Origin: Phycicoccus avicenniae
GTDB taxonomy: Bacteria; Actinomycetota; Actinomycetes; Actinomycetales; Dermatophilaceae
DNA length: 64,000 nt
Direction of reading: 5' to 3'
NCBI RefSeq assembly: GCF_018139485.1
Contig: NZ_JAGSNF010000015.1
Span: 159,616 to 223,615, forward strand
Below, in pieces: positions 34,717 to 45,600 of the stretch (positions within the stretch are counted from its first letter, which is position 1; the number at the start of each line of letters is the position of its first letter). Position numbers and translations under genes: made by a program. The notes below the pieces were generated by a model. It worked only from the letters and a program-made list of their open reading frames with translations. It ran no database searches and was not told the DNA's origin.

Positions 34717-35259
34717 TCAGCGCCGCGACTCGACGCACCGCACGGCCCGCAGCGGGACGGTGAGGAGCCTGCGCACGTTCTCGCGCCGGCGCGGCTCGCC
34801 CTCCGGGTGCTCCGCGAGGACGAGGTGGTCCGCGGCGACGACGTCGACCGTCCCGACGACGGGGGCGCCGCCGGTCAGCTCGAGCGACACCGTCGCCCGG
34901 TCCCGGGCGAGCGCCCGTAGGGCGTAGCCGAGACCGAAGCGCCTGGCGGTGCCGGGGTCCTCGGCCGCGGGCGGGAGACCGGTGACGATCGCGACCGCGG
35001 CCACCGGGACGAGGGTCTCGGTCGGCACGGCGCCGACGAGCAGCCAGTCCTGGCCGATGTCCCGCAGCTCGCCCTCGACGAGCCGGCCGCCGTCGAGGAC
35101 CACCGCGACCCGGTGCCCGACCCCCGCGGCGAGCCGCGCCGGGAGGTCGACGAGCGCCCGCTCGCGCCGGGTGCGCTCGGCGACCTCGCTGTCGAGGTCG
35201 CGACGCTCCTCGGCGACGAGCTGCCCCTCGAGATCCGCGAACAGCCCCTCCCACCGCAT
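34717..35259 (-). CDS. Conserved-type hypothetical protein (Sm-like beta regions)
   Basis: A 180-residue soluble protein, starting with a short helical segment (W-E-G-L-F-A-D-L-E-G-Q-L), then two beta-rich stretches (G-H-R-V-A-V-V-L-D-G-G-R-L-V-E-G and T-G-G-A-P-V-V-G-T-V-D-V-V) that could be Sm-like or OB-like folds. Family not recognised with certainty; related proteins appear beside the LysM gene in actinobacteria. TAGGCT 6 nt upstream of the ATG at 35259 suggests a leaderless transcript. The stop is 9 nt from that of the HTH gene. Confidence 0.7.
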   Translation of the reverse strand: MRWEGLFADLEGQLVAEERRDLDSEVAERTRRERALVDLPARLAAGVGHRVAVVLDGGRLVEGELRDIGQDWLLVGAVPTETLVPVAAVAIVTGLPPAAEDPGTARRFGLGYALRALARDRATVSLELTGGAPVVGTVDVVAADHLVLAEHPEGEPRRRENVRRLLTVPLRAVRCVESRR

Positions 35260-35265
35260 CCGGTC

Positions 35266-35271
35266 AGCCTA
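35266..35271 (-). promoter_or_regulatory. -10 element, hypothetical gene at 34717-35259
   Basis: TAGGCT on the minus strand, 6 nt before the ATG at 35259; leaderless geometry. Confidence 0.55.
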
Positions 35272-35282
35272 GACCGGTGCTC

Positions 35283-35311
35283 TTGCGGCATCCGGCGACA
35301 CCACTTACGGT
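35283..35311 (+). promoter_or_regulatory. Promoter of the LysM gene, leaderless
   Basis: TTGCGG (35283-35288) and TACGGT (35306-35311) are spaced 17 nt apart, and the ATG at 35319 is 7 nt after the -10, so the transcript starts on or just before the start codon. It is one of the best promoters in the window. Confidence 0.7.
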
Positions 35312-35318
35312 TCATCGC

Positions 35319-36173
35319 ATGCAAACAACACCAAACAGCATCAAACGATACTCCAGGACCCGGGTCGCGGTCGCCACGGTGACCGGCGCGGCAGGGGCGG
35401 CGTCGGTCGTCGCCGTCCTGTGGCACGCCGCGGCCGACACCGGGGTGCGGGCGCTGGCCGGGGCGCCGATCGCCGCGGACGAGGCGCTCGTCGGGGTGCT
35501 CGCGGCGGTTGGCCTGGTCCTCGTCGGCTGGTTGGTCCTCGGCGTGGCGCTCGAGGTGCTCGCGCTCGTCCCGGGCGCCGTGGGTCGGGGTGCCGCCCGG
35601 GCCTCGGCGGCGCTGAGTCCCCGGGTCGCGCGCCGGGTCGTCGCCGTCGTCGTCGGGCTCGGCGTCACGGCGGGTGCCACCGGCACCGCGCACGCCGCCC
35701 CGCTTCGCGTCGCCGTCGCGACGGCGGAGTCGCGCGCGACCGACCTCGTGCACGACCGGGCCGCGGCCGCGGGGGGGCCCGCGGGGGCCGCCGGGTGGAC
35801 CACGGCCGCCACGGCGGGGTGGACCACGGCTGCCACCGCGGGCTGGACCTCGCCGGCCGCCGCGCCCGGGGTGGCGGCGGGCGACCCCGACCCGGGCTGG
35901 ACCCCGGAGCGCCCTCGGGTGCGCCCCCAGCCCGACCTCGCCCCGCTCGGCACCCGCTCCCCCGGGTCCGACGCCGACCCCACGGTCGTCGTCCGACGCG
36001 GGGACTCGCTGTGGACCATCGCGGCCCGGCACCTCGGGGCGTACGCGACGGATGCGGAGATCGCGGCCGAGTGGCCGCGCTGGTACGCCGAGAACCGCGC
36101 CGCCGTCGGCGACGACCCGGACCTGCTCCTGCCGGGGGTCCTCCTCCGGGCCCCGCAGGCGATGGCGTCGTGA
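35319..36173 (+). CDS. LysM domain protein, membrane-associated
   Basis: A 284-residue protein. Three hydrophobic segments (about 18-35, 50-85 and 104-125) anchor it; an Ala/Gly/Trp/Thr-rich linker follows, with three imperfect G-W-T-T-A-A-T-A units, and a C-terminal LysM domain (V-V-V-R-R-G-D-S-L-W-T-I-A-A-R-H-L-G ... P-G-V-L-L) that should bind peptidoglycan. The first dozen codons are strikingly A-rich (Gln, Thr, Pro, Asn, Ser, Ile, Lys) for this genome, as often seen at leaderless starts. It overlaps the next gene by 4 nt (GTGA), so they are coupled. Confidence 0.85.
   Translation: MQTTPNSIKRYSRTRVAVATVTGAAGAASVVAVLWHAAADTGVRALAGAPIAADEALVGVLAAVGLVLVGWLVLGVALEVLALVPGAVGRGAARASAALSPRVARRVVAVVVGLGVTAGATGTAHAAPLRVAVATAESRATDLVHDRAAAAGGPAGAAGWTTAATAGWTTAATAGWTSPAAAPGVAAGDPDPGWTPERPRVRPQPDLAPLGTRSPGSDADPTVVVRRGDSLWTIAARHLGAYATDAEIAAEWPRWYAENRAAVGDDPDLLLPGVLLRAPQAMAS
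35793..35864. repeat. Imperfect 24-bp repeats in the LysM gene linker
   Basis: Three in-frame 24-bp units encode G-W-T-T-A-A-T-A twice and a diverged third copy (G-W-T-S-P-A-A-A). The first two differ at only three bases. Confidence 0.8.
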
Positions 36174-36730
36174 GCTCCGGCCCCGTCCCGGTGCGACCCG
36201 TCCCCGGGCGCGGCGTCCCCGCGCCGGGACACCGCCTGCCCCCGGTCGTCTCGCTCGACGAGGCCCTGCGGCAGACGCGGGGGCGCGGCGACCGGAGGGT
36301 GCCGGGCTACGTCCAGGACGCGCTCGCCGTCGACTTCGCGTGCGCCTCGGACGAGCAGGTCTTCGGACCCCAGCGCACTCCCCGTGACGCGCTGCCCGAC
36401 CCCACGGCGTGGGCGGGACGGATGGCACACGCCCTCGTCGAGGTGATGGCAGGGCTGCGACCCGCCCCGCAGGTCGTGCGCTGGACGACCCCCGAGGTCT
36501 ACGCCGTCGTCGCCCGCCGGGGGGCCAGGGTGGCGCGGCGGGCGGTCGAGGGACGGGGAGGCACCGCCCGGCACCGGGTCGTCGTGCGGACCGTACGGGT
36601 GTGCGAGCCGGTCGACGGCGTCGCGGAGGCCGCGGTCGTCCTCCAGCACGGACCGCGGGTGCGCGCCGTCGCCCTGCGCCTCGTGGGCCAGGACGGCAAG
36701 TGGCGGGTCAGCGCGTTCCAGGTGGGATGA
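36170..36730 (+). CDS. Rv3235-like family protein
   Basis: A 186-residue protein ending in a basic alpha/beta segment (V-V-R-W-T-T-P-E-V-Y; V-R-A-V-A-L-R-L-V-G ... K-W-R-V-S-A-F-Q-V-G). It matches the actinobacterial Rv3235 family by sequence and by its position next to secA. The C-terminal half resembles a DUF of the NTF2/SnoaL-like type, but function is unknown. The GTG at 36170 overlaps the LysM gene stop and decides the start. A strong terminator follows. Confidence 0.75.
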   Translation: MSSGPVPVRPVPGRGVPAPGHRLPPVVSLDEALRQTRGRGDRRVPGYVQDALAVDFACASDEQVFGPQRTPRDALPDPTAWAGRMAHALVEVMAGLRPAPQVVRWTTPEVYAVVARRGARVARRAVEGRGGTARHRVVVRTVRVCEPVDGVAEAAVVLQHGPRVRAVALRLVGQDGKWRVSAFQVG

Positions 36731-36731
36731 G

Positions 36732-36765
36732 CAGCGCCCCACGGCGCGGACGTCGTGGGGCGCTG
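36732..36765. terminator. Bidirectional terminator between the Rv3235-like gene and secA
   Basis: A perfect 12-bp stem (36732-36743 with 36754-36765) with a 10-nt loop lies between two convergent stop codons. Confidence 0.75.
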
Positions 36766-36787
36766 TCGGCCGGTCGTACGGGGTCGC

Positions 36788-39697
<2,910 letters not shown>

Positions 39698-39873
39698 GAG
39701 TGGGACTCCTTGAGCAGACTTCGGCGGCGGGCGGCCTCGCCCGGACCCGTCCACAGTAGTCGAGGGGCCCGCGGCGCGCGGACGGCGCCGCCGGAGGGCA
39801 CCGCCCGGGGGGTGAACGGCGGGGACGTCGTGTCGAGTTCCGCCCCGGGCCCGCTCGGTGGTTTCCTGACCCC

Positions 39874-41013
39874 ATGAACGAGGCCGTCTTCCCCGGGAAC
39901 GTCCGGGAGCTCACCGACGGGCACGTCCGCCTGCGGGCGCACCGCGCCTCCGACGTCGAGCGCATCGTCGCCCAGAGCGAGGACCCCGAGTCGAGGTACT
40001 GGACGACCGTGCCGCGACCCTACGACGAGGCGAACGCCCGCGAATGGCTCGCCGCCATCGAGGCGTCGTGGAACGACCCGGGGGGCATCCGGCACTGGGC
40101 CCTCGCCCCGGCGGACGACCCGGACCGCTACCTCGGGACGGTCGACCTGCGACCCCAGTCGTCGCGCGACGTCGCGAAGATCGGCTTCGGGCTGCATCCC
40201 GAGGCGCGCGGCCAGGGCTACATGGCCGCCGCAGTCCGCCTCGCGTGCCAGTGGTGGTTCGACGGCGGCGGCACCCGGGTCCACTGGGAGGCGCTGCGCG
40301 GGAACTTCGCGTCGTGGCGCGTCGTCTGGGCGTGCGGCTTCGCCCATCACGGGACGCTGCCGGGCGCGCACGTCGACATGGACGGCGGGCCCGCGGTCGA
40401 CATCTGGCAGGCGAGCCTCGCCGCGGACGACGTCATGGAGGCCCGGACGCCCTGGCTCGACCCACCCGTCCTGCGCACCGACGAGGCGGGCGGCCTCGTG
40501 CTGCGGCCCTGGCGGGACACCGACGTCGAGGGGCTGGGCGCCCGCGACCAGCCGGCGCACCACATGCCCGCGCGGGGTGTGCTCGACGTCGACACCTTCC
40601 CCGAGTGGCTCATGACCCGCCGGGAGAAGATGGCGACGGGGACGACGCTCAGCTGGTGCGTCGCCGACGCCGCCGAGGACCGCGCGCTCGGGGAGGCCCT
40701 GCTCTTCGTCCACGAGGGGACGCTCGACGACGACACCGCCGAGGTCGGATACCAGGTCCTGCCGGCCGCGAGGCGGCGCGGCGTCGCGACCGCGGCCACG
40801 AGGCTCGCGGTCGAGCACGCCTTCACCCCGAGGAGCGCCGACGGTCTGGGGCTGCGACGGCTCGTCGCGCAGACCGCCGAGGACAACACCGGCAGCAACC
40901 GCGTCCTGGAGTCGCTCGGCTTCGAGGTCTGGGGGCGGGAGTCCGCGGCGGACCTGCTGCCGGACGGGCGGACCGTCGAGGCCGTCCACTGGGAACGGCT
41001 GCGCGACGCCTGA
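39874..41013 (+). CDS. GNAT family N-acetyltransferase, two tandem domains
   Basis: A 379-residue protein with two GNAT domains. The first (about 10-195) contains L-R-A-H-R-A-S-D-V and the acetyl-CoA loop [11 protein letters not shown]; the second (about 215-375) has L-R-P-W-R-D-T-D-V and [11 protein letters not shown]. Both V-shaped acyl-CoA sites are recognisable (R-G-Q-G-Y; R-R-G-V-A). Substrate unknown; tandem RimJ/RimL-type domains are common in actinobacteria. It is divergent from secA and lies in the interruption of the otherwise conserved secA-hpf neighbourhood. A terminator overlaps its end. Confidence 0.85.
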   Translation: MNEAVFPGNVRELTDGHVRLRAHRASDVERIVAQSEDPESRYWTTVPRPYDEANAREWLAAIEASWNDPGGIRHWALAPADDPDRYLGTVDLRPQSSRDVAKIGFGLHPEARGQGYMAAAVRLACQWWFDGGGTRVHWEALRGNFASWRVVWACGFAHHGTLPGAHVDMDGGPAVDIWQASLAADDVMEARTPWLDPPVLRTDEAGGLVLRPWRDTDVEGLGARDQPAHHMPARGVLDVDTFPEWLMTRREKMATGTTLSWCVADAAEDRALGEALLFVHEGTLDDDTAEVGYQVLPAARRRGVATAATRLAVEHAFTPRSADGLGLRRLVAQTAEDNTGSNRVLESLGFEVWGRESAADLLPDGRTVEAVHWERLRDA

Positions 41014-41038
41014 CGGGGACCACCACCGTCGGGCGTCG
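41004..41038. terminator. Terminator after the GNAT gene
   Basis: Arms of 13 nt (41004-41016 with 41026-41038, one mismatch) around a 9-nt loop overlap the last codons of the GNAT gene and lie between it and the convergent tadG-like gene. Confidence 0.6.
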
Positions 41039-41046
41039 CGCCGCCG

Positions 41047-42237
41047 TCAGCCGATGAGACCGACCGCGGTCACGTTGTACGACGCGCAACCGGCGCCGAG
41101 GCCACAGCTGCCGTCGAACTCGGCCGTCGGACTGTAGGCCTGGTACTGCACCGTCACCTCACCGTTCGTGATGGCAATGATCTTGAGGGTGATGAAACCG
41201 ACGACCCGGTACTCCGCGCCGGAGCCCTGGCTCGTCACGAGGTCGTAGACCGGGAAGGCCAGCGAGTCGCCAACCTTGTCCTGCATCGCGTCTCGTACGG
41301 GTCCCGCGTTGTCCCGGTTCCCGGGTTGGCCACCCATCTGGACGCTTGCCGGGTTGCCCGCCAGCGGCGGGAGCGTGCATCCGTTGCGGATGCGGTCCGC
41401 AAGGCCTTGGGTGCTGTTGTTCGTGGCACCACAGTCGAGCCAACCCCAGTTACCCGCGCCGGAGTTGCTGCCGCCGCCGTTGTTCCCACCGCCGTTGCCG
41501 CCGCCGTTGTTCCCACCGCCGTTGCCGCCGCCGTTGTTCCCACCGCCGTTGCCGCCGCCGTTGTTCCCACCGCCGTTGTTCCCACCGCCGTTGCCGCCGC
41601 CGGCGTTGCCAGTGGCACAACCGGGCTGCCACACCTTGTCGGTCTCGATGGTCGTCGTCGCGGTCGGGTTCGCACGGATGGCATTCGCCTGCTTGTCGCA
41701 GATCGCGAGCGGGAAGACTCCGCCGACCCTCCTCGCCCCCGAGACGCCCGCGTTCCCGGTGCGCGCCGCGCGGATCGAGTCGACGCCGGCGACCTTGCCG
41801 AGCGCGGTGGGGACCTCGCGCGTGACGTCGACGGTCACCTTGAGGACGCCGGAACCGGCAGGACCACCGTTCACGGGCACGCAGGCCAACCTGACATTGA
41901 CTGTGATGTCGTCTTCGGACAAGTCAAATGGTCGGTTCGCCTGCACCTGCCGTCGGGCAGTCTCGCCCGCGCGCGCGGCGTCCGGATCGTCGGCGAGCAG
42001 CGCCCCACAGTTGGTCAGGGTCGTCGGCTTCTCGTTCATGTCGTCCTGCTTCTCCCGCGCGACGGCGAGGGCCGCGCTGTCGGCGCCGCTCGCGAACGCC
42101 TGCGCCTGGGCGTAGGCCATGCCGAGGTCGACGACAAAGGCGCCGATGAGAAGGAAAGGAACGATGAGACCGACGACCGTCAGCGCAACGGCACCGCGTT
42201 CGTCGCGAGCAGCGGAATCTCGAACCTGGCGGGGCAT
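41047..42237 (-). CDS. TadG-like protein with Gly-Asn repeat linker
   Basis: A 396-residue protein. The N-terminus has D-E-R-G-A-V-A-L-T-V-V and one membrane helix (TadG/TadE-like, with the A-D-S-A-A-L-A-V-A pattern), then an extracellular region (60-190), a low-complexity Gly/Asn linker (about 211-256), and a C-terminal domain beginning W-G-W-L-D-C-G with G-P-V-R-D-A-M-Q-D-K-V, an even number of Cys and a beta-rich end. The C-terminal domain resembles that of the tadG-like gene at 59222-60391. The start at 42237 overlaps the upstream tadE stop by 1 nt (TGATG). Probably a surface-exposed minor pilus component. Confidence 0.8.
   Translation of the reverse strand: MPRQVRDSAARDERGAVALTVVGLIVPFLLIGAFVVDLGMAYAQAQAFASGADSAALAVAREKQDDMNEKPTTLTNCGALLADDPDAARAGETARRQVQANRPFDLSEDDITVNVRLACVPVNGGPAGSGVLKVTVDVTREVPTALGKVAGVDSIRAARTGNAGVSGARRVGGVFPLAICDKQANAIRANPTATTTIETDKVWQPGCATGNAGGGNGGGNNGGGNNGGGNGGGNNGGGNGGGNNGGGNGGGNNGGGSNSGAGNWGWLDCGATNNSTQGLADRIRNGCTLPPLAGNPASVQMGGQPGNRDNAGPVRDAMQDKVGDSLAFPVYDLVTSQGSGAEYRVVGFITLKIIAITNGEVTVQYQAYSPTAEFDGSCGLGAGCASYNVTAVGLIG
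41471..41603. repeat. 27-bp tandem repeats encoding Gly-Asn linker
   Basis: A 27-bp unit encoding G-G-G-N-N-G-G-G-N recurs three to four times, with variant spacing, in the TadG-like gene. Exact repetition at DNA level suggests slippage and length variation between strains. Confidence 0.85.
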
Positions 42238-42800
42238 CAGCGGTACTCGCACACGAAGTTGCCCCGCCCGGTCAGGGTCACGGAGTTCAGAAATGGCACG
42301 GGGAACGGCGGTGTCGACTCGTGGATGACGGCGACCGTCACGCTCCCGTCGCTCGACGACCCCGTGCACAGCTGCGCAGGACCTCCTGCCGACGTCGAGC
42401 CGGCGGCCATGGTGCAGCCCCCATTGGGTGCCGTGACCTCGATCCGGGTCCCGGCCGGTCCTACGCCGAGCGCACCCCCCGCCTGCGTCGACGCGTTCCG
42501 AGCGCGGGTAGCGACGTTCGAGCAAGTCTGCGGCGATCCGGTGAGAGGCTTCGTCACGGCGGTGCGGGCCGCGTCACGGGCAGCGGTGTTGAAGGCGATC
42601 TGCTGGGAGAAGAGGAATCCGAAGTCGATGATGCCGCCGACGAGGGCGACGAGCATCGGCAGGACGAGGGCGAACTCCAGCGCGGACGCGCCTCGTTCGG
42701 ACCGCGTCCGCGCCCGACCACCGACTGGACGTGACGGTGAAGAACCGCGAGAGGGGATGTGCACCCGTCCAGCGTCGCGGAACCCCGGGAGCCGGGACAT
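42237..42800 (-). CDS. TadE family pseudopilin
   Basis: A 187-residue protein with a long basic leader (about 35 residues), then R-S-E-R-G-A-S-A-L-E-F-A-L-V-L-P and a membrane helix: TadE-type processing motif with Glu at +5. The exported region has Cys pairs (C-S-N; G-C-T; L-C-T; V-C-E). The N-terminal 25 residues may be over-long: GTG codons inside the leader could be the true start, but no Shine-Dalgarno settles it. Paired with the tadG-like gene, distant from either Tad operon. Confidence 0.75.
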   Translation of the reverse strand: MSRLPGFRDAGRVHIPSRGSSPSRPVGGRARTRSERGASALEFALVLPMLVALVGGIIDFGFLFSQQIAFNTAARDAARTAVTKPLTGSPQTCSNVATRARNASTQAGGALGVGPAGTRIEVTAPNGGCTMAAGSTSAGGPAQLCTGSSSDGSVTVAVIHESTPPFPVPFLNSVTLTGRGNFVCEYR

Positions 42801-42860
42801 CCGCTCAACGGTCCGGGCGAGGGGGGCCGTTCGGCGTACCCCGCCAGGCGGCGGCGCCTC

Positions 42861-44054
42861 TCAGCCGACGGCGGCGAGGCCGAGCCAGCCGGCGAGGAGG
42901 TCGAGCTCGGCGTCCAGCTCGGCGGCGTCGTCGGGGCCGCCGCGACCCGGCTCCCAGGTACACCGCTGCACCCGAAGCACTCCGGCCCGTCGGTCGCTCT
43001 TGAGGTCCAGGCGCGCGACGAGCTCGTCACCGAGGAGGAACGGCAGGACGTAGTAGCCGTGGACCCGCAGGTGCTCGGGCACGTAGATCTCGAGCCGGAA
43101 GTCGAAGCCGAAGATCGCCCGGACCCGGTCGCGCTGCCACACGAGGGAGTCGAACGGGGACAGCAGCGCCCGTGCCCGCACCCGGCGGGGTCGGCGGGCC
43201 TCGCGGTGCAGGTAGACCGGCCGGTGCCAGCCGTCGACGGTCGCGGGCAGCAGCGTGCCGTCGGCGACGAGCGCCGCGATCGCGGGGCGCGCCTGCTGGG
43301 GGGTGAGCCGGAAGTAGTCGCGCAGGCACTGCTCGCTCCCGACGCCGTGCGCCCGCGCGGCGATCTCGACGAGCCGCCGGAAGGCCTCCTCCTCCGCCGG
43401 CCGGGCCCCGGGGTCGAGGGCCTCGGCGCGTACGTCCAGCGGCAGCACCCGCGCGGGGTGGGCGTAGCGCCGCTCGAACTGCGCCGTCCGTCCCGCGCTC
43501 GACAGCTGCCCGGACCAGAACAGGTACTCGAGCGCGTTCTTCACGAGCGACCAGTTCCATCCCCAGTGGTCGCTCGAGCGCGGGTGGTCGTGCGCGAGGG
43601 ACGCCTCGACCTCCCGGCTCGTCAGGGGTCCGCGGCGGGTCACCTCGTCGAGCACGGCCTCCACGAGGTCGGGGTGGTCGCGGGCGACGCGCTGCATGCC
43701 GCCCCACGCGTCGGACCGTGCCCGTCGCATCCGGAAGTCGAGCAGCGGCCAGGTCCTCGGGGGGACCAGGGACGCCTCGTGGGCCCAGTACTCGACGAGA
43801 CGCCGGGGAGCGCGGTCGCGCGCCCGGTCGAGCAGACCGGTGTCGTACGGGCCGAGGCGGGAGAAGAAGGGCAGGTACTGGCTGCGGGTCAGGACGTTGA
43901 CGCTGTCGATCTGGACGACGCCGACGATGTCGACGACCCGCTGGAGGTCGCGGATCCCGGGTGCTGTCGGCCGCGCACGGGCGAAACCCTGCGCGGCGAG
44001 GGCGACCCGCCGGGCGGCGGGTCGGGAGAGCCGGACGACCGCGGCGTCAGTCAT
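42861..44054 (-). CDS. YcaQ/AlkX-type DNA glycosylase, winged helix HTH_42 family
   Basis: A 397-residue protein with tandem winged helices of the HTH_42 family. Motif V-V-Q-I-D-S-V-N near residue 50 gives Q-I-D, the Gln-x-Asp catalytic signature of E. coli YcaQ (interstrand cross-link glycosylase), rather than the Gln-x-Gln of Alk[17 protein letters not shown] follows, and S-P-F-D-S-L-V-W is near 290. It would excise alkylated bases or unhook cross-links. Its ATG overlaps the stop of the response regulator gene by 8 nt, so the two are coupled. Confidence 0.85.
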   Translation of the reverse strand: MTDAAVVRLSRPAARRVALAAQGFARARPTAPGIRDLQRVVDIVGVVQIDSVNVLTRSQYLPFFSRLGPYDTGLLDRARDRAPRRLVEYWAHEASLVPPRTWPLLDFRMRRARSDAWGGMQRVARDHPDLVEAVLDEVTRRGPLTSREVEASLAHDHPRSSDHWGWNWSLVKNALEYLFWSGQLSSAGRTAQFERRYAHPARVLPLDVRAEALDPGARPAEEEAFRRLVEIAARAHGVGSEQCLRDYFRLTPQQARPAIAALVADGTLLPATVDGWHRPVYLHREARRPRRVRARALLSPFDSLVWQRDRVRAIFGFDFRLEIYVPEHLRVHGYYVLPFLLGDELVARLDLKSDRRAGVLRVQRCTWEPGRGGPDDAAELDAELDLLAGWLGLAAVG

Positions 44055-44760
44055 CCGGCGCGACGATGTTCCGCCGGTGTGCGTACACCGCGGCCTCGAC
44101 GCGGGAGTGCAGGTGCAGCTTCTCGAGGATGCTGCGGACGTGGTTCTTCACGGTGTTCTCGGAGATCACGAGGTCGCCGGCGATCTCGCGGTTGGCCCGC
44201 CCACGGGCGACGAGCCGCAGCACCTCGACCTCGCGGTCGGTGAGCCGTGCGTCCTCCGTCCCGGGGGTCGGCTGCGGCTGCTGGCTCAGCCGGCTGAACT
44301 CCTGGAGCAGCGTCGCGGCCATGCTCGGGGGGATGATCGCCTGCCCGTCGTGGACGCGGCGGATCGCGTCGGCGACGTCCTCCGCGGGGAGGTCCTTGAA
44401 AAGGTAGCCGCTGGCGCCGGCCTTGACCGCCTCGAAGAGGTCGGACTCGTCGTCGCTCATCGTCGACATGAGGATCCGCGCCCCGGGGTCGGCCTCGTGG
44501 ATGCGCCGGCACGCCTCGATCCCGCCGAGCCCGGGCATCCGCACGTCCATGACGATGACGTCGGGACGCTCCCGCGCGTACACCTCGACGGCTTCCTGCC
44601 CGTTGTCGGCCTCGCCGACGACGGTGACCCCGTGCAGGCCGATGACGATGCCCATGCCGGTGCGGTACTTCACGTGGTCGTCCGCGAGCACGACCCGGAT
44701 GCCGCCCGCGGGCGGCACCCGGGTCCCGGCTCCGGTGTGCGTGGGCTCCACGGGGCCCAT
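44047..44760 (-). CDS. NarL/LuxR-type response regulator
   Basis: A 237-residue protein: receiver domain (I-R-V-V-L-A-D-D-H, phosphoacceptor Asp72 in V-I-V-M-D-V-R-M-P, Lys near 122) and a C-terminal LuxR HTH ([22 protein letters not shown]). No histidine kinase gene accompanies it; the nearest candidate kinase is at 50.6 kb, with its own regulator. It lies immediately upstream of and overlaps the YcaQ gene, and downstream of hpf on the same strand. Target genes unknown. Confidence 0.88.
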   Translation of the reverse strand: MGPVEPTHTGAGTRVPPAGGIRVVLADDHVKYRTGMGIVIGLHGVTVVGEADNGQEAVEVYARERPDVIVMDVRMPGLGGIEACRRIHEADPGARILMSTMSDDESDLFEAVKAGASGYLFKDLPAEDVADAIRRVHDGQAIIPPSMAATLLQEFSRLSQQPQPTPGTEDARLTDREVEVLRLVARGRANREIAGDLVISENTVKNHVRSILEKLHLHSRVEAAVYAHRRNIVAPDD

Positions 44761-44805
44761 CGTGTCAGGTCAGGGGCCCGATGCCCACCGTGCGTTCCCT
44801 CGGGA

Positions 44806-45453
44806 TCAGGAGGCGGCCGCCGCGACGACGCCGTCCGCGGACTCCTCGAGGCTGCCGTCGAGGTCGAGGTGGAGGACGCCGTAGGACCAGCCGTGCCGTC
44901 GGTAGACGACGCTCGCGCGGTCGGTGTCCACGTCGTGGAAGAGGTAGAAGTCGTGCCCGACGGCCTCCATCTCGGTGAGCGCGTCGGCGAGGGTCATCGG
45001 GGTGGACCGGTGCACCTTCTCGCGGACCTCGACCGGTGAGTCGTCGAACTCGCCCCGTGGGCCGTCGTCCCCCTCGGGAGCCGCCATGTCGAGCGGGGGC
45101 TCGCTGCGGGCCGTCGCGTGGGCGACCGACTCCGGCGCGCGCCGCCCGCGGCGGACCTGCCGCTTGTCGTGCTTGCGGCGCAGCCGCTCCATCAGCTTGT
45201 CGAGGACGAGGTCGAGGGCCGCGTACTTGTCCTCGGCGCAGGCCTCGGCCCGCACGACCGGGCCCTTGGAGTGGATGGTGACCTCGACCCGGTCGCAGGC
45301 CTTGGCCTGGCGGCGGTTCGCTTCGTGGCTGACGGTGACCTCGACCCGCCGCGTGCGGGACTCGAGCTGAGTGATCTTCTCCAGCTTGTCCTCGATGTGC
45401 TCGCGGAAGCGGTCGGAGACGGTCAGGTGTCGGCCGGTGACGACGATGTCCAC
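44806..45453 (-). CDS. hpf: Ribosome hibernation promoting factor, long form
   Basis: A 215-residue long HPF. The N-terminal S30AE domain (V-D-I-V-V-T-G-R-H-L-T-V onward, with V-T-V-S-H-E-A-N-R-R) sits on the 30S; a disordered linker (about 115-155) joins the C-terminal dimerisation domain (T-P-M-T-L-A-D-A-L-T-E-M; F-Y-L-F-H-D-V-D-T) that pairs two 70S into 100S. Cytoplasmic. The GTG at 45453 is where the family starts; a GAGGAGG Shine-Dalgarno precedes it but overlaps a hairpin (45454-45467). A good promoter sits about 85 nt upstream. Regulation appears to be at translation as well as transcription (see the leader entries). Confidence 0.95.
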   Translation of the reverse strand: MDIVVTGRHLTVSDRFREHIEDKLEKITQLESRTRRVEVTVSHEANRRQAKACDRVEVTIHSKGPVVRAEACAEDKYAALDLVLDKLMERLRRKHDKRQVRRGRRAPESVAHATARSEPPLDMAAPEGDDGPRGEFDDSPVEVREKVHRSTPMTLADALTEMEAVGHDFYLFHDVDTDRASVVYRRHGWSYGVLHLDLDGSLEESADGVVAAAAS

Positions 45454-45467
45454 AGGAGGGTCCTCCT
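45454..45467 (-). promoter_or_regulatory. SD-sequestering hairpin in the hpf leader
   Basis: In the mRNA, AGGAGG and CCUCCU form an inverted repeat with a 2-nt spacer, immediately before the GTG; a 5-bp stem with a 4-nt loop would bury the Shine-Dalgarno. The second half CCTCCT equals the anti-Shine-Dalgarno core of 16S rRNA. Whether it folds in vivo is inference. Confidence 0.5.
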
Positions 45468-45473
45468 CAAGTC

Positions 45474-45517
45474 GGTGGTGTGCGCTGCGCAGGGCGGCTC
45501 CGGTCAGGGGCACCACC
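45474..45517 (-). promoter_or_regulatory. Long-range stem in the hpf leader
   Basis: GGTGGTG and CACCACC (45474-45480 with 45511-45517 on the plus strand) form a perfect 7-bp stem in the leader RNA. The distal arm overlaps codons 6-9 of the predicted 10-codon uORF, so a ribosome translating that uORF would open the stem. Confidence 0.4.
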
Positions 45518-45536
45518 TCCGAGGAACGAGGTCCAT
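45504..45536 (-). CDS. Predicted leaderless 10-codon leader peptide upstream of hpf
   Basis: ATG at 45536 opens M-D-L-V-P-R-R-W-C-P followed by TGA at 45506-45504. The -10 of the hpf promoter ends 6 nt before this ATG, so the mRNA is predicted to begin on it, as in leaderless genes elsewhere in this window. The peptide is out of frame with hpf, so it cannot be an N-terminal extension. Arg-Arg-Trp-Cys-Pro near the end, with an AGG codon, could cause ribosome pausing. Coding potential is weak for so short an ORF; this is a structural prediction. Confidence 0.35.
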   Translation of the reverse strand: MDLVPRRWCP

Positions 45537-45542
45537 GACGAG

Positions 45543-45571
45543 ACGCTAGCCCGCCACCGGGCCCGCCACAA
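45543..45571 (-). promoter_or_regulatory. Promoter of hpf
   Basis: On the minus strand TTGTGG (45566-45571) and TAGCGT (45543-45548) are 17 nt apart. The predicted start is about 45536-45537, leaving an 83-nt leader before the hpf GTG. Confidence 0.65.
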
Positions 45572-45600
45572 GCAGAACGGAGCACCCGTCCGGAGCCCGG

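Noticed and set aside
41471..41603. CRISPR array
   Set aside because: The repeats are in frame inside a coding region, without spacers, and encode Gly-Asn units.
45504..45585. N-terminal extension of HPF from the upstream open frame
   Set aside because: The family begins at the GTG at 45453, and the upstream ATG (45536) is out of frame.
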